In this document: piece by piece, positions 9,917 to 20,995 of the stretch
How positions within the stretch are numbered: the first letter of the stretch is position 1
Layout of the letters: every line of letters begins with the position of its first letter
Origin: Diprion similis
Lineage: Eukaryota > Arthropoda > Insecta > Hymenoptera > Diprionidae
Reading direction: 5' to 3'
Assembly: GCF_021155765.1 (NCBI RefSeq)
Contig: NC_060114.1
Coordinates: 1,736,001 to 1,800,000, forward strand
DNA: 64,000 nt
Notes under the pieces: model-generated
What the model was told of the DNA's origin: nothing
The model's input: only the letters and a program-made list of their open reading frames with translations
Databases searched by the model: none
Translations under genes and position numbers: made by a program

Positions 9917-12900
9917 TTGATTTTCGCCTTCAGCGATTCTGCAATCATAGGGAAGTGGGGAAAGTATAAGAAAAGTTATCAAAAAAAATTGGAAAGTGAA
10001 CCAACAATGAAAGGTAAGTATATCACCATCGTTCAAGTCCCACGTTACAGAACAATGTTTTTTTCTGTCCACCGAATTGCCGCCTGCGCTAAACGAAGTT
10101 GCCACGTTTCGGCACGGTCGGGCAGAAAAATAGTATACTAACCTTAGGCAGTAAAAAAGAAAGCCTCAGATCACATGTTTGTTAGCCTCGGCTTCGCCTC
10201 GGCCAACCATTGCATATTTGCATACTTTTCTTATTTTACTGCCCTAGGTGTGTAATATACTATTTTTATTTTATTTCTTAGGCTGGTGTAATCGAAAACC
10301 CAAATGCAAGTATGGACCCTGACGGAAGAGAAGCACGTTGCAAAGTGTGTGAGTGCAATTTGAGGGCTCATCGCACAGATCTTCTCAGACATAGTAAAAC
10401 CGCTTCTCACGAAGCAAAAATGTCAAACATTAATAGATCGAAGCAACCGGTTCTTGCTAGCATGGGTAAATTCACATCGGCTCGTTATTATTATTATTAT
10501 ATACTATGTTATTGAGTAGTGGATTCATTTCTCACCGATACCAAACCTTGAACCGAAGTATTACAAATACATCCGAAAAACATGACGTAATTTTGAATAT
10601 GGTTTTTTTTTTAAGAATGGTTGGTTACGCCATATCTGCTCGTTTCGGGTTAAAATTTTTATTTTGTTTACTTCCGCCGTGGCCCCTTTCATCTTACATC
10701 CAAGAGCTAATAGACACTAAACACATCACTTAATTTACATATATATAACTATATGAATGAGATTTACCTTTAATACCAAATTCATCTTTTTTTTTTCAAT
10801 TGATTACTTATAAATGAACATCGACACTTACTAATACCACTTCTCTTATTGGTGTGCCGTATGTTAGGATTCATAGTCGTTTTAACAGAGCAAAAAAAAA
10901 TGGATCTTTGTATGGCCGTACACATTGCTGCACGTTCAGCGATAAGAAGTGTTGACCACCTCTCAGAAATCTTGAGAGCACTGGGCACAGGATCTTCATT
11001 GGAGAATCTGCGACTTCATCGAACTAAGTGTTCTAAACTGATGAAAAACGTCATAGCCCCTGCTATGCTGACTGAACTCATCCAAGATATTGGAAATCAG
11101 GGATTTTCCTTAATTGTTGATGAATCCACTGAAATTTCGAACAACAAGTATCTGGCATTTGTTGTCGGATACTACAGTAAGAAGAAAGGCCAAATTGTTA
11201 ACGAATTCATGGGATTTGTTGATGTTGAAAGAGCGACTGCCCAAAAACTTTTTGATTCAACCGTGGAGTACCTCAATACAATCGGATTAGACATCAAAAA
11301 TGTTATTGGGATTGGAACAGATGGTGCCATCAATATGTGTGGAATTCGTAATTCTTATTACACATTGTTTAAAGAAAAGGTAAACGAATTTTATTCATTA
11401 CATTACTTACATCTTTGCAGATGTTGATTACTGACTTTTTTGTCATGTTTTTTCCAGGTCCCGCATGTCCAACTTGTCAAATGTGTTTGCCACTCACTAC
11501 ACCTATGCACCTCGAAAGTTGCAGATGAACTGCCCAGTAATCTTGAATTTTTGATTCGGGATACACGCAATTAGTTCCATGATAGTCCTCTTCGTCAGCA
11601 GTTATACAAAACTCTCTACGAAACCATCAACCAAGGACAACTTCCGAGGCAACTCGTGCAGTTCTCGAAAACAAGGTGGCTCGCCTGGTATAAGGCTGTA
11701 TCTGTCATAATCGATCAGTGGCTCAAACTGAAAACGCACTTCAACGCAATGGCCTCGAACAACGATGACAAGTGCTGGAAAGCGAGGATTCTTAGGGACA
11801 TGTACAACGACGACAGTAACCTTCTGAATCTCACGTTCTTGAAGCCCATTACAGGGGAAATGCATCAAGCGAATTTGAATTTCCAGAAAGAGTCAGTGGA
11901 GGTATGTTTGATAATAGAAAATGGTACGAAAATGGCGTATTATTTGAACGAAATTTTATGTAATTCTTGTAGTTACTTGTAGCGGCAGTTGACGATAAAA
12001 CTAGACAAAAATGCGACTAATTATAGAACAAATGTATCAAAACTCAGTCTAATCTAGAACTCAGAAACAACAAATCATTAGAAAACTGTTACCACTGAGA
12101 GAATAACATCAAATTTCACAACCTGACTTCAAAACACTCCATCTATTTTCAATGACCGAATACCTCGGTCACCAAAGTTTTTTTGTATACGGGAGGGAAA
12201 CTACTGATTTCGGTTACTAATTAAGAAAATTAGGTAAGATTTTCCGTTTGTTAAACAAAATGTACTAACCCTCAAAACTATGTAAAAAATTTCTATTACA
12301 CAATAACTTACGCACAATTCACTTAAAACCTTAACTACCACTACAAGTAAATACAAGTTCTTACACAGGACCGCAACATTTCACAATAGGGTTTATGTAA
12401 TTTTACTTTTCATAGGTTACAAAGCTTTTCCATGACCTTAAGGTGCTTTTGCTTACGTGGGCGAGCAGGATCCTAAAACCTTCCTTTGTTAGAACTATTC
12501 AGGCGGAAAACTTTATTTCAACCACTGGATTTGCATATTTGGCTGAGGCTCTCAAAAGCGATGGTGCATACTTACCGATTGACAGCATCGATTATGGGAA
12601 CAGCTTCAACATTCAGCTCGGCCAGAGTCGCGTAACACCCTAGACTCTTCTTGGTGTAAAGCAGAGATTTGTACTATTTTTGTCGGTTTTGTGCGAACAG
12701 TTAGTGAAACGATTACCTACGAATATACAACTGTACGAAAACTTGACGTTCTTCAGCCCAAATGAGTGTTTAAAGCCCACTAAGCCAGCATTCTCCAAAC
12801 TACCAGTTTCTCTTGCTCGTTAGTATATTCATTTTGTCTTGCATGTTTCTTAGCTCATATAAGTAGTGCTAATGTTTCATTTTATTTTTTTTTACAGTTT

Positions 12901-13401
12901 TTTACAGCCTGTGACGTAGATAGAGAAAAATTACAGATGGAATGGGAAAAGATTGTCTGGGTTAATTGGACGCAGTATTTTGACGGTACTCTACCCTCCG
13001 AATCGGCGACATTCTGGAGTGGCGTCTTACGATTCAAAAATGCTGGTGGAGATCTTGTATTCGAAAACATTGCTCAATTTGCTCTGCATATATTGTCCTT
13101 GCCCTTCTCAAACGCTGCGGTGGAAAGAGTTTTCAGCATCATGAACGCCGTTAAAACGAAGCCGAGAAACCGAATGCATAGAGATATGCTGGTAGCGATT
13201 ATGCGCATCAGACTTCGATTTGGAGTAAATAAAGGTTGCTGCAATGGATTTGAGCGGACTAGTGAAATGTATAAACTCTTCACTTCCAAAGTTTACACCG
13301 AGCTCAACGATGTCACGAAAGCAGGTAACTCACGTCAAGACAAAAACGACGAGAACTGCGATGGTGATATTCTTGAAAGTTTAATATTGGAATTGGAATG
13401 A
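9917..13401 (+). pseudogene. hAT transposase, six inferred exons, decayed
   Basis: Inferred exons with GT/AG borders: about 9917-10013, 10282-10465, 10889-11379, 11458-11901, 12416-12818 and about 12908-13401. Exon 2 has a BED/TTF-like finger (CKVCECNL, then HSKTASH). Exon 3 has SLIVDESTEISNNKYLAF and GIGTDGAINMCG, giving the two catalytic Asp candidates. Exon 4 has CVCHSLHLC and FSKTRWLAWYKAV. The last exon has the hAT dimerisation motif LPFSNAAVERVFSIMN with the catalytic Glu candidate. Damage: a 1-bp insertion near 10287, a TAG at 11572-11574 and a break near 12640. The C-terminal tail ends in an acidic stretch at a TGA. It belongs with the zinc-finger-862-like or ZBED-like hAT proteins. 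Only the first and last exon borders are uncertain. Confidence 0.8.
10131..10262. repeat. Small fold-back inside hAT intron 1
   Basis: TAGTATACTAACCTTAGGC at 10131 is matched by the complement of the segment ending ...GTGTAATATACTA at 10262, with the GGCAGTAAAA / TTTTACTGCC pair inside. The centre contains CTCGGCTTCGCCTCGGCC. It is probably a small MITE in the intron. Confidence 0.65.
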
Positions 13402-13438
13402 GAAGTGTCAAACTTATTCACATTATTAAGAAAAATCA

Positions 13439-13657
13439 GGTTGAAGTTAGTAACGTTATTGTAACGATTTGTGCTGATGAAAAACCGTTATTTCGCAATT
13501 TTGGAATTATTTCAAAAGTCTGAAATATTGAGTAAATGGTAATTAAACGAAACAATCACATTTCGATATCTTAGTTCCTTCAAAATCGTTGTAAAATCTG
13601 CGAAAATAGAGATTTTTCCCCAATGCTTCGTTACGATAACGTTACTAACTTCAACCT
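13439..13657. repeat. Imperfect fold-back downstream of the transposase
   Basis: AGGTTGAAGTTAGTAACGTT at 13439-13458 recurs as its complement at 13638-13657, and looser similarity continues inward. It lies between the transposase stop and the right end of the hAT. Confidence 0.7.
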
Positions 13658-13668
13658 CGTTTAAAAAA

Positions 13669-13746
13669 AATCTGTGCCTGAATCTGTACCTGATTTTGTA
13701 CCTAAATCTGTACCTGGTTTTATACCTGAATCTGTACCTGAATCGT
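13669..13746. repeat. 12-bp minisatellite CCTGAATCTGTA
   Basis: About six diverged copies of CCTGAATCTGTA in tandem. Frames on the minus strand read Arg-Tyr-Arg-Phe repeats, which are by-products. Confidence 0.8.
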
Positions 13747-14086
13747 ATGTGCAATGTGTATTGATCAAATGAGTTATATTAATATGTACGCTTTGTAAAA
13801 TTTGTACTCCAAATTAAAAATTTTACAAATTTACAAATTTATATCCATTATTTATAACCATGTTTAGAACGGTTGAGAGGATACTTCTCGAATAATATAA
13901 TATTTTTGAACGATTCATTTCATTTGAGTCAATTCGGATTTTTGTCTTTTTCTTTCAAACTTGGTGCGTCAGTTTTTGCGATTTTGGGCGATTTCGAGCT
14001 CCATCTCGTGATTGCGATTTTGGGCAATTTGAGCGCCGTCTGTATGCGACTAGCTTAGCGAGTAATCTGACAACCCTGCCCCCGAA

Positions 14087-15304
14087 CGACTTACTTCTGC
14101 ATCTCGTATCGTGCGAATCAAACGTGCTTTTGGTCTTCGCTGCCTTTTCGAGTTCTAGAGCTACCTTTTTATATCGTTCCTTTGTTATATCGTTCCTTTT
14201 TATTGTTACCGTATTTTACCTTCTTAACGTTTTTGTGTTGTTTGTGAGTCCATGATTACCTGCCAGAACTCTTTACCTTAGTTGTACGAGGGAGTGATTC
14301 CTGTTGTTCTAACGTAAGTGAGCTTTTGTTACCGCTCGAACCCCCGAGACGCATTAGCTTACCTCTTGTCTTGGTGACCGTTTGGGTCGTGATTTTTCAT
14401 ATCTCGGGTTTTCGTGTGGCTTATTAATCTTATTAATGACCATTTCGACGAGCCTGATTAACAATTTATGTCCCTCATTGTGTTCCCGAATTTCTGTTAA
14501 TTTTTCTCTCGCATGACCCCTTCTCCCCGCGGCCACGTGGCGACGGCGTCATTAACGTTTTCTCGTGTTTTCGGGTAATTATCTTTTATATCGTTTTGAA
14601 TATCGTTTTAGTTATTGTTTCTGTTCGATTAAATATTGTATCTGATCTTGTTGTCGCGTTACCGTGAGTCAAAAATCGCATCTCGTATAATTGCGCAACG
14701 GTCTTTAAATATTGCGCAATAGCGTCGGTTGCGGCCATCTTTGTGGCGTCTCCGTTTAAATCGTCCCCGCGCTAACTTTATGCTACCGCGTGGCGCTGCC
14801 TTCGAGTTATCGAATTATCGCCGTAGATTGGAAGCCGTGCTACGCCCGTGCGCTCCCTGAGTGCCCGCGCCACGGTATCCTCTCCCCTACGTTAAGGGAG
14901 CCGCGCAACCGTACGCTCCTCTTTAAGGTAGATTCGACGCGTGCGCAATAAATAGTCTCTCGTTTTGTTAGAAATTTCGTTACCGGTTATAATTCAGTGT
15001 TAAGACTTTTGTTACATTCATCTTGTAATTTGACGATTTCTAGTCTCGTGACAGCTGACGCTTGTATCTCGTTTTCTATTCCCTTGTATTATATCGAGTC
15101 TTCCGTTATCAGCTGCCTCGTCTAGTCTATTCCGTACCTTAATTTGTTACGTTTTCTTGTACCTCGTGTGTCAAAGACGGTTTATTTTACTGTTGGTTAA
15201 CGCTATTATTTTTCGTGTTGTATCGAGTTTGAGTATTCCGTATATTCCCATTATCGATGATTGTCTATTTTAAGTTACGTTACTAATCTCTTTTGTAACG
15301 AGTC
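14087..15304. other. Continuation of copy 1, non-coding
   Basis: T-rich sequence aligned with 28472-30150 of copy 2; it includes the shared blocks GAACCCCCGAGACGCA and GCGCAATAGCGTCGGTTGCG. No open frame. It may hold promoter and U3-type signals if the unit is an LTR. Confidence 0.6.
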
Positions 15305-15308
15305 TTAA

Positions 15309-16108
15309 GGTGCATATAAAGACCCATTGTACACCTCGAAAACGCGGGGATGCAAAATTCCTATACCGCTCAAGCGATCAGAGTGAAACTTGGTCAGTTA
15401 ATGCCTTATTTTGGCAAAAAGTGGAGCGTCTTTTTACTTTTTCAAAATTTTGAAAGAAATTTTACAGATTGGTTACCACTCACAAAATTTGGCCAAATTT
15501 TCACAGTTGCACTGAATGGATCGACCTATCCAGTATGATGCCACTCGGCGGTGACGAAACACACATTTGGAGCCCAGTCCCATGAGATTTGATTGTGAAA
15601 TGACGAAATGGCAGCTGATCTGGTTTTCGATTACGAAGTACACCGAAATCTCATTTTGGCGACATTTGTTACCGATACTACGCGCATGCCGGTAATGCAT
15701 GCGTGTAATGTCGGTAAGAAATTACCGGCATGCATGAAAGGTCAGTAACAAATGTCGCCAAAATGAGATTTCGGTGTTCTTCGTAATCGAAAACCAGATT
15801 GGCCGCCATTTCGTCAATTCACCATCGAATCTCATGGGACTGGGCTCAAAATGTGTGTTTCATCACCGCCGAGTGGCATCATACCGGATAGTTCGATCAA
15901 TTTAGTATAACTGTGAGAATTTGGCCAATTTTTGTGAGTGGTAACCAATCTGTAAAATTTCTTTCAAAATTTTGAAAAAGTAAAAAGACGCTCCACTTTT
16001 TGCCAAAATAACGCATCAACTGCCCAAGTTTCACTCTGATCGGTTGAGTGGTATAGGAGTTTTGCATCCCCGCGTTTTCGAGGTGTACAACGGGTCTTTA
16101 TATGCACT
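15309..16108. mobile_element. TTAA-flanked fold-back element, 800 bp
   Basis: Two arms of about 395 bp face each other around 15690-15720. The tips read GGTGCATATAAAGACCC (left) and AGTGCATATAAAGACCC (right, complement). TTAA lies directly outside on both sides (15305-15308 and 16109-16112). The matching place in copy 2 has no insert. TTAA duplication suggests mobilisation by a piggyBac-like or other TTAA-specific transposase. There is no coding frame, so it is non-autonomous. Confidence 0.9.
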
Positions 16109-16300
16109 TTAAGCTTTCGTGTACTCCGACCGAAGAAGACTGTCGATTTTAATTTACGTTATTAGTTTCGTTTTCTTGTATCGAGTCTTTTAAAATTATC
16201 CTTTGTTTCCGGCCACTCCGCTTCGCCAAATATTGAGCTACCGAGTTCCCTTTTCCCTTCTACCTTCCTACTGTTTTAGATTATCGTGGTACATTGTACC

Positions 16301-16311
16301 TGGCGCCCAAC
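16301..16311 (+). promoter_or_regulatory. Primer-binding-site-like motif (tRNA-Lys type)
   Basis: TGGCGCCCAAC matches the complement of the CCA-tailed 3' end of insect tRNA-Lys (...GTTGGGCGCCA). It recurs at 30476 (one mismatch) and 62334 at the same relative place, 10-15 bp after a ...GGTACA or similar LTR-like end in copies 1 and 2. Confidence 0.55.
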
Positions 16312-16513
16312 AAGATTTCCTTTTTGTTTATTTCGGCGAATTACTACTTGTCAGCCTAATTAACCGATATAACAATTCCTTTTTTTTTTGTGACGCATCG
16401 AAAGCCTCATTGTCCTCATCTTTGCTGCTGACACGACTCCCCAGTAAGCGAGCATCGATTGACGGGTCGCAAGTGTTGTGTCGTTGCGTGTAGTTTGGTA
16501 GACTACTTTGATT

Positions 16514-18207
16514 ATGTCGAAAAGAACATATTCAAGTGGTGCAGAAAAAAGAAAGAAAGTTGCAGCTTAAAGAGAAAATACCAACAAACTACCTAAACTA
16601 ACCTCATTCTTCAGAATCGAAGAATCATCATCCCAAAATGCTTCTAAATTTCAAAGCTCACAGCCTGCATCTTCCAGTTCAAGCTACTGCGACTTACCAA
16701 CTATCAGTATTTTAGAAAATATATCTGACGACCCAGGTACGTACTGTAATGAAATTTTAACGCAAGAAGTACGCGATATTTGGATTCGTAAGGGACCAGA
16801 GTTTTTCCAGAATAAACATTGTGACTTCTCCGAAACTTCCACAAGTTTTCCTGATCTGAGCGGTAAAACAAAGACCAGAAACTTGACTAGAACTTTTTTC
16901 ACTCGCAAATTAACGAATGGTGAGTGTGTAGACAGAAAGTGGCTTCTATATTCACCGTCGAAGAAATCTGTATATTGTTATTGCTGCCGTCTGTTTAACA
17001 ATACTACGGGTAATAATTTCAGTTCCTTAAACGGATATAAAGATTGAAAGCATATAAGTAACTCATTGATGGAGCATGAGAACAGTTCACAGCATAGGCA
17101 ATCAATGATGAATTATATCGCACGAAGCAAAACTACTGATGGGCAAGTTGATAGTGGGTTGCTTTCCCAATATAATGCACAGGTTGATTATTGGAAGAAC
17201 GTACTTAAAAGGATCGTCGCAGTCGTGAAATTTTTGCTTTCCAGGGGACTTGGATTTCGGGGTGATAATGAAATTTTGCGGTCTCGAAATAACGGAAATT
17301 ATTTGGGACGCTTAGAACCAGTCAATTTGACCCTTTTCTTGCTGATCATATGAAAAACTACGGAAATCGCGGAAAAGGGAGTACGTCATATTTGTCTGCG
17401 AATATTTGCGATGAATCTATTGATATAATGGGACAGCAAGTGTTCACGACAATTATTAACGAACTAAAAGGTGCAAAATATTACTCAATCAGCGTGGATT
17501 CTACACCAGATCTCTCCCATGTTGACCAACTGACTTTCATTGCTCGATACGTAAAAGACTGAGAGCCTATCGAAAGATTTTTGCAATTTTTACCTATGGA
17601 GGGGCATAAAGCTCAATACATAGCAGATATCGTCTTAAACTTTTGGAACACCTTGATATTCCGATAAAAGATTGTCGCAGACAGAGCTACGATAATGCAG
17701 CAAATATGGCTGGAAAGTATTCTGGTCTTCAGGCAAAAATAGGAGAAAAATGTGAATTTGCTATTTTTTTCCCGTGTGCCGCTCATTCACTGAATTTAGT
17801 AGGTGTTAAAGCGGTTGGATGTGTTTCAGAAGCAGTAGCATACTTTCAACTAATACAAGATTTGTTTAATTTTTTTTCGACTTCAACCAATCGATGGAGA
17901 ATTTTGACAGAATGCCTAGGTGCAAATAAAGTTCTGAAGTCTCTCTGCGAAACCAGATGGTCTGCACGAGCTGATGCTCTTAATGCTTTTCAAAATGGTT
18001 ATAAACATATTTCCGAAGCCTTAACATCAATTGCCAGAAACACCGTCAACCAGGAGACACAAAAAAAAAAGCTCAAAGCCTTGCCTGAAAAATGGAAAAA
18101 TTGGAGACCATTCTCCTAACAGAGATATGGAATGATCTTCTGCGAATCATCAACAAAGCAAGCCTAAGTTGACAGAACAGTACTATGACAATGCACCGTC
18201 TACGGTA
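16514..18207 (+). pseudogene. ZMYM1-like hAT transposase, N-terminal two thirds, decayed
   Basis: The ATG at 16514 starts a frame reading MSKRTYSSGAEKRKKVAA, then broken by stops and shifts. A TTF-type zinc finger region follows (RKWLLYSPSKKSVYCYCC, about 16940-16990), then NSLMEHENSSQHRQ, VKFLLSRGLGFRGDNE, SISVDSTPDLSHVDQL (first catalytic Asp region, about 17490), DNAANMAGKYSGLQ (second Asp, about 17695) and CAAHSLNLVG. At least five disruptions are visible, for example TAA in the lysine-rich start, TGA at 17046 and 17560, and a shift near 18100. The C-terminal dimerisation part is absent; the P-type element begins at 18215. Copy 1 ends only about 40 bp before the ATG, so it probably landed in the 5' region of this older hAT. 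Confidence 0.75.
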
Positions 18208-18214
18208 GGTGAAG

Positions 18215-18750
18215 CGTTGACTGAAGATGTAAAAGACCCTGGGTTCAGCCCTGGGTTAATTTGCGTAACAGTTTGCCGGGTTTGGGGGTATTAGCAGTTT
18301 CACGTATTATCAACTAAGCGACTGGTCAGGCCGGTAAAAGAAGTTCTTCGTAAACAACAAATCTCGCGCGAAAACCATAGAGATAAATGACTAGAGTAAG
18401 CGTCCCGTGAGCCGTCTTGAAGCAGTTCTCTGAAAGACAGAAGATGACAATTATCCCGTCCTCTCTATCGCTCAGCCTACGGAGTGGGAGCCACGAGAGG
18501 GGTAGCTACGTGCGCCTACCCAGCTATTCATGTATACATATACCCCTCTAGTGGCCCCCACTCCATGGGCTGAGCGACAGAGAGGATGGGATAATCCAAG
18601 GATACTTAACTATAGAAGAATGTCTAGATCCCATAAGCGCAATGTTAACGTGCGAGTTCAGTGGTGCGGGGAGACCGATGACGTAGCGCTAGACCGTCGT
18701 AGACCTCTATACAAAGCGATATGTATGGTTTTTGACGGCTTTACATAATT
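18215..18750. repeat. Left terminal inverted repeat of the P-type element
   Basis: Pairs with 31740-32206. Shared blocks include GTTTGCCGGGTTTGGGGGT, CAGTTTCACGTATTATCAAC, TTGAAGCAGTTCTCT and TGACGTAGCGCTA. It is interrupted by the hairpin at 18450-18595. Confidence 0.85.
18450..18595. mobile_element. Hairpin MITE inside the left P-element arm
   Basis: Arms of about 55 bp (ATTATCCCGTCCTCTC at 18450 and the complement of 18541-18595) with few mismatches. The right arm of the P element lacks it at the matching point (GATTGTCCCCAAGGATAC on the complement), so it is a later insertion. Confidence 0.8.
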
Positions 18751-19064
18751 TTCGTGATGATAATTTCGTTATAACTAGATTACCCAGTGGATTACGGTAA
18801 AATAATATTTTATTATGATGTCAACTATTGTTTGTGTCATGTTTTTCGAGTGAATGTACTCGTGACAACAGCCATTTAAGATTAACCATATACATTTTTA
18901 ATATAATCAAAACGATTGGTGTGATTATAAATATATCATTAAGGTAATTTTTTACAAACTTATTAAAACCAATTTTCCTTCTAAGCCAGTTAGATAGGTA
19001 GGATAAATGTGATTGCTTAATTTTTGAATGAGATTGCTTGTGGCTTTTCAGATTGTTCTTAACC
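18751..19064. other. P-type element 5' region, non-coding
   Basis: AT-rich sequence between the left arm and the THAP exon. It probably holds the transposase promoter and leader; no motif is clear. Confidence 0.4.
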
Positions 19065-19415
19065 ATGCCTGACACCAGGTGCACAGTGGCTGTATGCAAA
19101 AATAGTCATGCCAAAACGAAGAACGGTCCTGTGACAATATCCTTCCATAAATTCCCTAATGATCCACATTTGCGAAAGGAATGGATACATAGATGCCGTC
19201 GCGCTGGAGACTGGAATCCAAACAGTTGCCGCGTGTGTTCAATACATTTCAAAAAAAATGATTTCGAGGTAGACGTGAAAAATCTTGTGTTGGGTTTGCC
19301 TCAAAGAAATATATTAAAAGAAAACACAATACCATCGCAGCATTTAGGATTGACATTGCTTCAAGAGTCTGGTTCATCACAACGTGCAAAAAGAATGGAA
19401 GTAAGAAACAATAAG
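19065..19415 (+). pseudogene. P-type transposase, THAP exon part (joined with 25632-31287)
   Basis: The ATG at 19065 gives MPDTRCTVAVCKNSHAKT, a THAP zinc finger of the C2CH type: Cys in RCTVAVC, then FHKFPNDPHLRKEWIHRCRR and CSIHFKKNDFE with the second Cys/His pair, followed by LKENTIPS in the place of the AVPTIF-like box. THAP domains bind the element's own DNA ends. The frame is cut after codon MEVRNNK by the BEL insertion; the bases after the 3' TSD at 25632 continue in frame (NFIKEVLLET). The THAP part itself is undamaged. The gene is a pseudogene because of later breaks. Confidence 0.85.
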
Positions 19416-19705
19416 TGTCGTGATACGAAGCGCGCGCCACCTATACATTTGCGAAGCGCGCGAATTTTTAGTTAATTGAGTAGGCACTGGTAATTGGGCG
19501 ATTAGACGCGCGGAAGCAATGGTGGCTCGGTGTGGGTTTTGAAAGAACGCTCGGTGTGGTTGTGTAGCTAAGATCAGTGAATACGGTGAATAGTCGTTAA
19601 GTTGTAATGTTATTGTGTTTATAATAAAGAGAACCTTCGTTTGTCTAATGTGAAGTGTGGTGGTCAGCTCTTATTTCTGACCCGTCCTCATATTGACGAA
19701 TAACA
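19416..19705 (+). repeat. BEL/Pao 5' LTR
   Basis: TGT...ACA ends; nearly identical to 25337-25626. It contains an AATAAAG word near 19623. Confidence 0.95.
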
Positions 19706-19793
19706 TTCTGGCGACCGTGACAGGACCGCGTGTTAGTAAGAGTGATGACAAACTTTCAATTCGTATCTTCGCATTAGTGAAACCAAAGACGAC

Positions 19794-20995
19794 ATGGACC
19801 CCCTCAAGAGACAGCGAAAAGTTCTACGTACGGCTTTTACCAAAGCACACACCGCATTTTTGACAAAAATGGAGAGCGACTGTACGATACGAGAAAAACC
19901 GTTGCCTTCGAGTTCCTAGAGACAAAGATGGCGGAACTAGATTTGGCGCACAACAAATACAACGAGGCTTTTTTCAGTTCAGACGTCAACGAGGAAGATG
20001 TTGATAAAGAGCTGGAATCTGACGATGTCTACAAAACGAATTTTCTGATGGCTAAATTGAAGATCACCGAGACGTCGAATACAGTGCCTGCCGAAGTTTT
20101 ACCTAGACCCTCAGGTTCGACGAATAAAAATACGACGAAGCTTCCTCGACTGAAGTTACCGAAATTCAATGGCAGCGTCAAAGCTTTCCTTCTGGAGTCA
20201 GTTCAAACGCATACATGACGACCAAACGCTCAGCAAAGCAGACAAATTCCAATACTTCCGACAAGCGACAGTCCGGGATTCACGTGCCTACGAACTCGTG
20301 AATAGTTTTCCGCCGACCGGAGAGAATTATAGTGAAGCTATGCAGTGTCTGAAAAATCGTTTTGGTCGTGACGATATAGTGGTCGAGTTCTATGTGCGCG
20401 AACTTCTCGGACTCGTATTGCAGAACGCCGTACAGAGAGAAAAGAAAACATCTTCATCAAGCCTGTATGATAAAGTAGAGTCCTACATTCGCGCTCTCAA
20501 CACGTTGGGCGTAAGTACCGATAAATGCGCGTCCATGCTATACCCACTGGTAGAGTCTTCGCTGCCGGAGCAAGTTCTGAGGGCGTGGCAGCGCAGCGGA
20601 CAAGGACAGCAAGAGGCGTTAGAGATCGGCGGCCGACAGGTGAGCAGGGATCGGCTCACGCAACTCCTGACCTTCTTGAAAACGGAGGTGGAGAATGAAG
20701 AACGTATCGATATGGCCTTAACGGGCTTTAAGTTAACGTCTGAACCCGAGGGGGAGAAGGAGCGAAAAGGAAGACACGAACCGGTTAAGAATGTAGCAAG
20801 TGCAAGCGTGTTGCTGTCTACCAAAGGTGACAAGAGTCCGGATTGTATTTTTTGTAAATCAAATCACGATAGTTCTAATTGCGATACAGCGCGTGAGATG
20901 ACGTTAGACGAGCGCAGAGAGGTAGTGCAGCGAGAGAATGCCTGTTTCAACTGTCTAAAACGCGGACACCTTTCTAAAAATGTAGAGTCAGAGTG
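19794..20995 (+). pseudogene. BEL/Pao gag, frame-shifted
   Basis: The ATG at 19794 starts MDPLKRQRKVLRTAFTKA, a typical BEL gag opening (DUF1759 region). A shift near 19895 leads to MAELDLAHNKYNEAFF, and another near 20190 to SFWSQFKRIHDDQTLSKADK. A CCHC knuckle region (CIFCKSNHDSSNC, then CFNCLKRGHLSKN) follows at about 20845-20980. A 1-bp shift there ends the frame at a TGA (20994), and the next frame continues KCNWCSRRHVLLMCP. Gag would package the RNA into particles. At least three shifts make it inactive. Confidence 0.85.

Larger units (their letters stand above)
9535..14078 (+). mobile_element. hAT transposon inserted in copy 1, 4544 bp
   Basis: The ends are inverted: CAGGGTTGCCAGATT at 9535 and the complement of CAGGGTTGTCAGATT ending at 14078 (14 of 15 match). 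The perfect 8-bp TSD CCCCCGAA lies at 9527-9534 and 14079-14086. The related copy at 27777 has the uninterrupted site (CCCCGAACGACT near 28470), which confirms a clean insertion. Subterminal words around GGGCGACTCGGAGCGCCAC recur near 9568 and 9662 and, more diverged, at the right end (about 13987-14040), as expected for hAT subterminal binding sites. It encodes a multi-exon transposase, now broken. Confidence 0.95.
8831..16471 (+). mobile_element. Large non-coding LTR-like element, family copy 1 (nested)
   Basis: The element runs from TGTAACACGG at 8831 to GACGGGTCGCA ending at 16471, flanked by the 4-bp direct repeat AGTG (8827-8830 and 16472-16475). Removing a hAT (9535-14078) and a TTAA fold-back (15309-16108) leaves about 2.3 kb similar along its length to 27777-30643. 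It has no coding frame. CCTGGCGCCCAAC at 16299-16311 matches the primer-binding site made from the 3' end of insect tRNA-Lys (CTT), as used by some gypsy-type LTR elements. If so, most of the unit is one long LTR of about 2.1 kb with a short leader, but no 3' LTR follows. The class is therefore inferred, not proven. Confidence 0.7.
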
